NCBI RefSeq assembly: GCF_049562855.1
Contig: NZ_CP186925.1
Coordinates: 1,612,001-1,676,000, forward strand
Length of the DNA stretch: 64,000 bases
Direction of reading: 5' to 3'
Origin: Ruminococcus_C callidus
GTDB taxonomy: Bacteria > Bacillota > Clostridia > Oscillospirales > Ruminococcaceae
How positions within the stretch are numbered: position 1 is the stretch's first letter; each line of letters begins with the position of its first letter. The notes under the pieces are model-generated. The model had not been told where the DNA came from. It ran no database searches and was given only the letters and a program-made list of their open reading frames with translations. The translations under genes were made by a program, and so were the position numbers. Of the stretch, positions 60,962 through 64,000 are shown in pieces.

Positions 60962-61282
60962 TTAGCTTAAGCACTTCAATTCTTTTTCGACCTCATACGA
61001 ACTTTTGTAAGGGCGATTTTCTCTTGTCCACCTGTCTGAATCATAATAACAAGTTTCCAGTCTATCTTCATAAGCATAGTGCTTGACATAAATCAACGTC
61101 CAGTGATTTCCACATATCCACTGGTCAACTTCATATGTCAGATAATCCCACACATATTCGTCTTTTCGGGCGTTTTCAACACTTCCCTGAAAAATTTCTA
61201 CACACTGGTCATAAGCATTTCTTGCATAAATGAGGACTTGTCCGTAGTATGAGGTATTAGCCAACATCTCATGAAGAATCAT
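60962..61282 (-). CDS. Unknown early protein, 106 aa
   Basis: Starts MILHEMLANTSYYGQVLIYA; aromatic-rich middle WDYLTYEVDQWICGNHWTLI and CYYDSDRWTRENRPYKSSYE. AGGAGG 9 nt before ATG 61282. Looks like a compact alpha/beta protein without known relatives. Confidence 0.65.
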   Translation of the reverse strand: MILHEMLANTSYYGQVLIYARNAYDQCVEIFQGSVENARKDEYVWDYLTYEVDQWICGNHWTLIYVKHYAYEDRLETCYYDSDRWTRENRPYKSSYEVEKELKCLS

Positions 61283-61533
61283 CTTTCTTTTACCTCCTGA
61301 TTTAACTCCATCAATTTTCCCATGTACCACTCCGCCTTTTCTATATCTTCCGGTCCATTTTTCCGACTTGCGCGAAAACGGTATTTATATACGTTGCACA
61401 TACAGAAATGGCGAACAGCATCCACGCCAAACAATGCGACCATCTCATCAATGCACTCGTACTTTCCTTGATAGTGAAATGGATGATTCACATTATCCGG
61501 CATCGGATGAAGCCCGATTCTTTCCTTACACAT
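61279..61533 (-). CDS. DUF3310 protein, 84 aa
   Basis: VNHPFHYQGKYECIDEMVAL, then YKYRFRASRKNGPEDIEKAE and WYMGKLMELNQE: the DUF3310 (T7 gp1.1-type) signature of phage nucleotide kinases or modulators. ATG 61533 follows GGCGGTGA; overlap with the next gene is 4 bp. Confidence 0.85.
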   Translation of the reverse strand: MCKERIGLHPMPDNVNHPFHYQGKYECIDEMVALFGVDAVRHFCMCNVYKYRFRASRKNGPEDIEKAEWYMGKLMELNQEVKER

Positions 61534-61537
61534 TTTC

Positions 61538-61732
61538 TCATTCACCGCCTTTCGCTTCTTTCCGGCAGAAGCCAGAGCATCGCAATCCATTATCGATTAT
61601 CTGTATTGTTTTCTGCCCCGTATTCTCGCAAACAATGCCACCCTGTTTCTGCGTAATAACCGCAGCAGGTGTCCGGATGACTCTTGTGTTTTTGGACTGG
61701 TTTGCATATTTGCAGTTTACACAATCGTTCAT
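61538..61732 (-). CDS. Small Cys-rich early protein, 64 aa
   Basis: MNDCVNCKYANQSKNTRVIR, with GGIVCENTGQKTI and LRCSGFC: two Cys pairs plus another, a zinc-binding look. It overlaps the previous gene as ATGA, so it is co-translated. Confidence 0.65.
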   Translation of the reverse strand: MNDCVNCKYANQSKNTRVIRTPAAVITQKQGGIVCENTGQKTIQIIDNGLRCSGFCRKEAKGGE

Positions 61733-62223
61733 TCTGCCTGTCCCCATTCAAAAATTTCTCCAGTTGGTTTCTCATTGCCCCACCGCAATTTTCCATCCCG
61801 TGTTGCAAACCAGATATTTTCTTTCGGAATCATTCCGAAAATCCCGTACAACGCTTTTTCAATCTCACTTGCATTGTTAAAGTCACGAAATACATTCAAC
61901 TTTGTCGGACGATCTCCGGTTCGATCTGTCAAATGATGCTCTTCGCAAACCTGCAAAAAGGCATCAGTGTTGGAACTGTTCGTCTGTACCCATACGTCAC
62001 CGGAAATAAACTTGTCCCAATCAAAAGCAGTTTCCGGTGCAGAACCCATACAATCAAGCAGCCGTTCCAAAGCCAATTTTGCACCAAAGGCAAAATTAAA
62101 AGCATCCTCCGGACAGCACCTTGCAATGCTTGCGTTTACTTTCTTGCCGTTAACATACTGTGTAGCCGTCACTGCGTTCCCATTTTGCAAAATGACAACC
62201 TTTGTTTCTTTTTCAATCTTCAT
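61729..62223 (-). CDS. Unknown early protein, 164 aa
   Basis: MKIEKETKVVILQNGNAVTA, ARCCPEDAFNFAFGAKLALE and DWDKFISGDVWVQTNSSNTD, ending YGIFGMIPKENIWFATRDGK. A recurring early protein in Clostridia phages; function unknown. ATG 62223 is used, as a longer frame adds only KGAKI. Translationally coupled to the next gene. Confidence 0.65.
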   Translation of the reverse strand: MKIEKETKVVILQNGNAVTATQYVNGKKVNASIARCCPEDAFNFAFGAKLALERLLDCMGSAPETAFDWDKFISGDVWVQTNSSNTDAFLQVCEEHHLTDRTGDRPTKLNVFRDFNNASEIEKALYGIFGMIPKENIWFATRDGKLRWGNEKPTGEIFEWGQAE

Positions 62224-62265
62224 TATTTTTGCTCCTTTCATTGATTGGAAGGGAATCTCTCACGC

Positions 62266-62760
62266 TTATCCAGCCCAATCTTCTATTCCTCCATCTATGC
62301 CATACTTTTTTCGCAAATCATTGCAGTACCTTTTCAAATCGATAGCATTCATCGTCAATGCAGCGTAGTACGGCGTAAGAATTTCACGCTCAATCGACCG
62401 AATTCTACCGATAGATTCCGGACTTCCGTCATACTTTTCCAATGCTCTCCGATAAGCAGAGAACTCACTCCTCAGAATTTCCGCAGCCAAGCGAACATAT
62501 CCATCGTCCACGGAACCACAGCTTTCCTTTTGGTCACTGCTGACGGGAGTTTCAATTCTCTCACGTTTTAGTTTCTCACGATACTGTTTTTGGTAGGAAA
62601 GCACCTCTTTCCGTCTCTGCTGGTATCGTTCTTTGCTACGTTCAGATCTGCAAGCTGCACAAACACGATGAATTTTTCTCCGTTCACCAGTTTGTTTGCT
62701 GCGGTCAACAAACTCCCAGAGTGGTTTTTCTGCACCGCATTGTCTACAGATTCTATTCAT
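62266..62760 (-). CDS. Zinc-ribbon plus coiled-coil protein, 164 aa
   Basis: N-terminal zinc ribbon CRQCGAEKPLWEF and CAACRSERSKERY, then a basic coiled region QQRRKEVLSYQKQYREKLKR, then a helical C-terminal domain (LAAEILRSEFSAYRRALEKY). It probably binds nucleic acid. Unknown family. Confidence 0.7.
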   Translation of the reverse strand: MNRICRQCGAEKPLWEFVDRSKQTGERRKIHRVCAACRSERSKERYQQRRKEVLSYQKQYREKLKRERIETPVSSDQKESCGSVDDGYVRLAAEILRSEFSAYRRALEKYDGSPESIGRIRSIEREILTPYYAALTMNAIDLKRYCNDLRKKYGIDGGIEDWAG

Positions 62761-62781
62761 GTTGTAACCGCCTTTCTGCCA

Positions 62782-63099
62782 TTACAGCAGTTCCTTATCC
62801 AAATCAATACCATACTTTTCTTGCAAGTATGTAAGACAGTCTAGCGTAGAATACTGATGGTTCAAAATCCCGACCCCGTCCATTAGCTTAAAATGGTCTT
62901 TTACGCCATCCAAAACAGACCGCAGTCGCTTTTCTCCAAATCCGAACTCTTTATTGAGTTCCACCATACAAACGGACATAAACTGGGGAAGAACATCTTG
63001 AATTACCGATTCATAAATCTGATCTTTCTTTTTCTGATATTCTTCCTCAACCCTTTGACGGATTTTGCTTTCTCCGATTGTGATAAGCCTTGCTTTCAT
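62782..63099 (-). CDS. Unknown helical early protein, 105 aa
   Basis: MKARLITIGESKIRQRVEEE, then VCMVELNKEFGFGEKRLRSV and CLTYLQEKYGIDLDKELL. AGGAG before ATG 63099, which lies inside the end of the MazG-like gene. No assigned function. Confidence 0.65.
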   Translation of the reverse strand: MKARLITIGESKIRQRVEEEYQKKKDQIYESVIQDVLPQFMSVCMVELNKEFGFGEKRLRSVLDGVKDHFKLMDGVGILNHQYSTLDCLTYLQEKYGIDLDKELL

Positions 63100-63400
63100 T
63101 GTCCTTACGCTCCTGTTCCATTCTGCCAAGTTCCCGGTTCAGCTTATAGTCAATCATACTGTTCAGTGCATCACCGTAGCCATCTCGGACAAGGTAAATG
63201 CGGATTTGTTCCAAGGTAATCAGCAAATCGCCGGTTTCCTCCACGAGATGATTCATTTGCAACGAATTTCCAGGATACCGTTTGATTTTCTGAGCTGCTT
63301 GAATGAACTCTGCTGCCTCCTCAACAGTCTGCTCCAGCTGCCTTTCAAAAGTTCTGGCATCTGTTATTTTTGCAATTACGTGCATCTGTTCCGTTGTCAT
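63047..63400 (-). CDS. MazG-like nucleotide pyrophosphohydrolase, 117 aa
   Basis: EQTVEEAAEFIQAAQKIKRY and HLVEETGDLLITLEQIRI give the E-E-x-x-E...E-x-x-D metal site of MazG-like enzymes, which hydrolyse NTPs such as dUTP or signalling nucleotides. Early phage gene, overlapping the 105-aa gene by 53 bp. Confidence 0.85.
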   Translation of the reverse strand: MTTEQMHVIAKITDARTFERQLEQTVEEAAEFIQAAQKIKRYPGNSLQMNHLVEETGDLLITLEQIRIYLVRDGYGDALNSMIDYKLNRELGRMEQERKDNESKAYHNRRKQNPSKG

Positions 63401-63441
63401 TTTTATTCATTCCTTTCGTCATTCCCTGTTTTATCAAAGGT

Positions 63442-64000
63442 TCAGTAAAGTCCGCTAAGGGTCTCTAAGAATTCTCGGTTTTCCGATAGCCATTCACTGG
63501 CTCGTTCTGGATTTCGATATTTGTGGTGTTGCTGACCTTGATTTTTTGCTTTCTGAATATCCTGCTGACACCATCGAAACAGTGTTGCATAATGATTGCG
63601 ATAGTGCTTTCCAGTCGATGCCATGTAGCTGGATAAGCTGCTGATTGTCTGCGGCAATTGTGTTCCATACAGTTCTGACAGTCGAGCATATTCGTTCTCT
63701 GTCAGCTGAACATTCTGAAAATCACCGAATGTTTGCTTTTCCGAGCGTGCGTCCCCCTCACATAATTCAAAACCTATTGATTCTCTTGTAGTATTATACG
63801 GTCTGTTTTTTTGACTAGGGGCATTCCTCTTTTTTGGCTGAGGGCATTTCGTTTTTTTGACCGGCTGGGTAAATTTTTTAGGCCTTTCAGCCTTTGTTTC
63901 AACATTCTTTCCACAGCCGCTTTCCGCTTTTTGTGGAGAAACACGCTGTTCGATTGCGGTTAAATTTACCCGATAATGATTTCGTAAACCACCGTCATCA
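63442..64000 (-). CDS. Phage replication protein, C-terminal part (cut by window edge)
   Basis: An open frame enters from the right edge (186 codons seen). It has a basic Lys/Pro/Gln-rich linker (PKKFTQPVKKTKCPQPKKRN) and a C-terminal region VQLTENEYARLSELYG, LSSYMASTGKHYRNHYATLF, RWCQQDIQKAKN, which is the typical end of replisome organisers (DnaD/RepA-like) in Bacillota phages, with a winged-helix N-terminus expected outside the window. Confidence 0.75.
   Translation of the reverse strand, partial: DDGGLRNHYRVNLTAIEQRVSPQKAESGCGKNVETKAERPKKFTQPVKKTKCPQPKKRNAPSQKNRPYNTTRESIGFELCEGDARSEKQTFGDFQNVQLTENEYARLSELYGTQLPQTISSLSSYMASTGKHYRNHYATLFRWCQQDIQKAKNQGQQHHKYRNPERASEWLSENREFLETLSGLY

Larger units (their letters stand above)
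15814..64000 (-). mobile_element. Siphophage-type prophage, right end outside window
   Basis: A continuous set of replication, packaging, head, tail, lysis and integration genes in the usual modular order, all on the minus strand from the right edge to 15814. The left boundary is placed after the FUSC operon; the right boundary is not reached. Essential genes are intact when the group II intron, intein and frameshift are taken into account, so it may be an active phage. Confidence 0.88.

Noticed and set aside
1..64000. CRISPR arrays, tRNA or rRNA genes
   Set aside because: No regularly spaced repeats with unique spacers and no tRNA-like cloverleaf or rRNA segments were seen while reading both strands; a tRNA scan would be needed to be sure.

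Overview
The window comes from a Gram-positive Bacillota chromosome, most likely a gut Clostridia (Ruminococcus/Oscillospiraceae-like) genome. This rests on strong GGAGG-type ribosome sites, families such as DUF960, DUF4314, DUF2800 and DUF2815, large serine recombinases and a P27/HK97-type siphophage. The genus is inference. Almost everything is mobile DNA, and nearly all genes are on the minus strand. I saw no tRNA, rRNA or CRISPR array.

Region 1 (1-10.3 kb) is a mobile-element fragment. From right to left it holds an amidoligase with N-terminal zinc ribbons, a class II glutamine amidotransferase, two tiny overlapping membrane-peptide ORFs, a DUF1643 protein, a small acidic protein, a large serine recombinase and DUF960. 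A convergent pair of unknown plus-strand genes follows, each side having a near-consensus sigma-A promoter. A DUF927 ATPase gene comes next, cut by a 172-bp MITE whose removal with one target-site copy restores the frame exactly. The N-terminus of another serine recombinase runs off the left edge.

Region 2 (10.6-15.75 kb) is a decayed defence patch (a SIR2-domain protein and a 5'-truncated MmeI-like restriction-methylation gene), then a plus-strand MarR regulator plus FUSC-type membrane protein operon that is probably resident chromosome.

Region 3 (15.8-64 kb) is a prophage read on the minus strand and cut by the right edge. From right to left it has: a replication protein (partial) and a run of small early genes including MazG-like and ThyX-like proteins; DUF2800 nuclease, DUF2815 ssDNA-binding protein, family A DNA polymerase with an intein, D5-type primase-helicase, VRR-NUC and SNF2 helicase; a late regulator, HNH endonuclease and small terminase; a cargo block of two DNA methyltransferases, an amidoligase and a gamma-glutamylcyclotransferase; then large terminase, portal, ClpP-like protease, major capsid (split by a group II intron), connectors, tail proteins with a -1 frameshifted chaperone, a two-gene moron, tape measure, baseplate, LRR and collagen-like fibre proteins, holin and amidase. 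It ends in an HTH/zinc-ribbon protein, a SHOCT-like protein and two overlapping serine recombinases.

The most notable points are: the intein in the polymerase, whose middle is overprinted by an HNH endonuclease ORF in another frame with its own ribosome site; the group II intron whose splicing is needed to make capsid; two separate amidoligase loci with different partners (glutamine amidotransferase on the left, cyclotransferase on the right), the right-hand one sharing a C-terminal module with its neighbour; and the promoter-to-terminator moron inside the tail operon.
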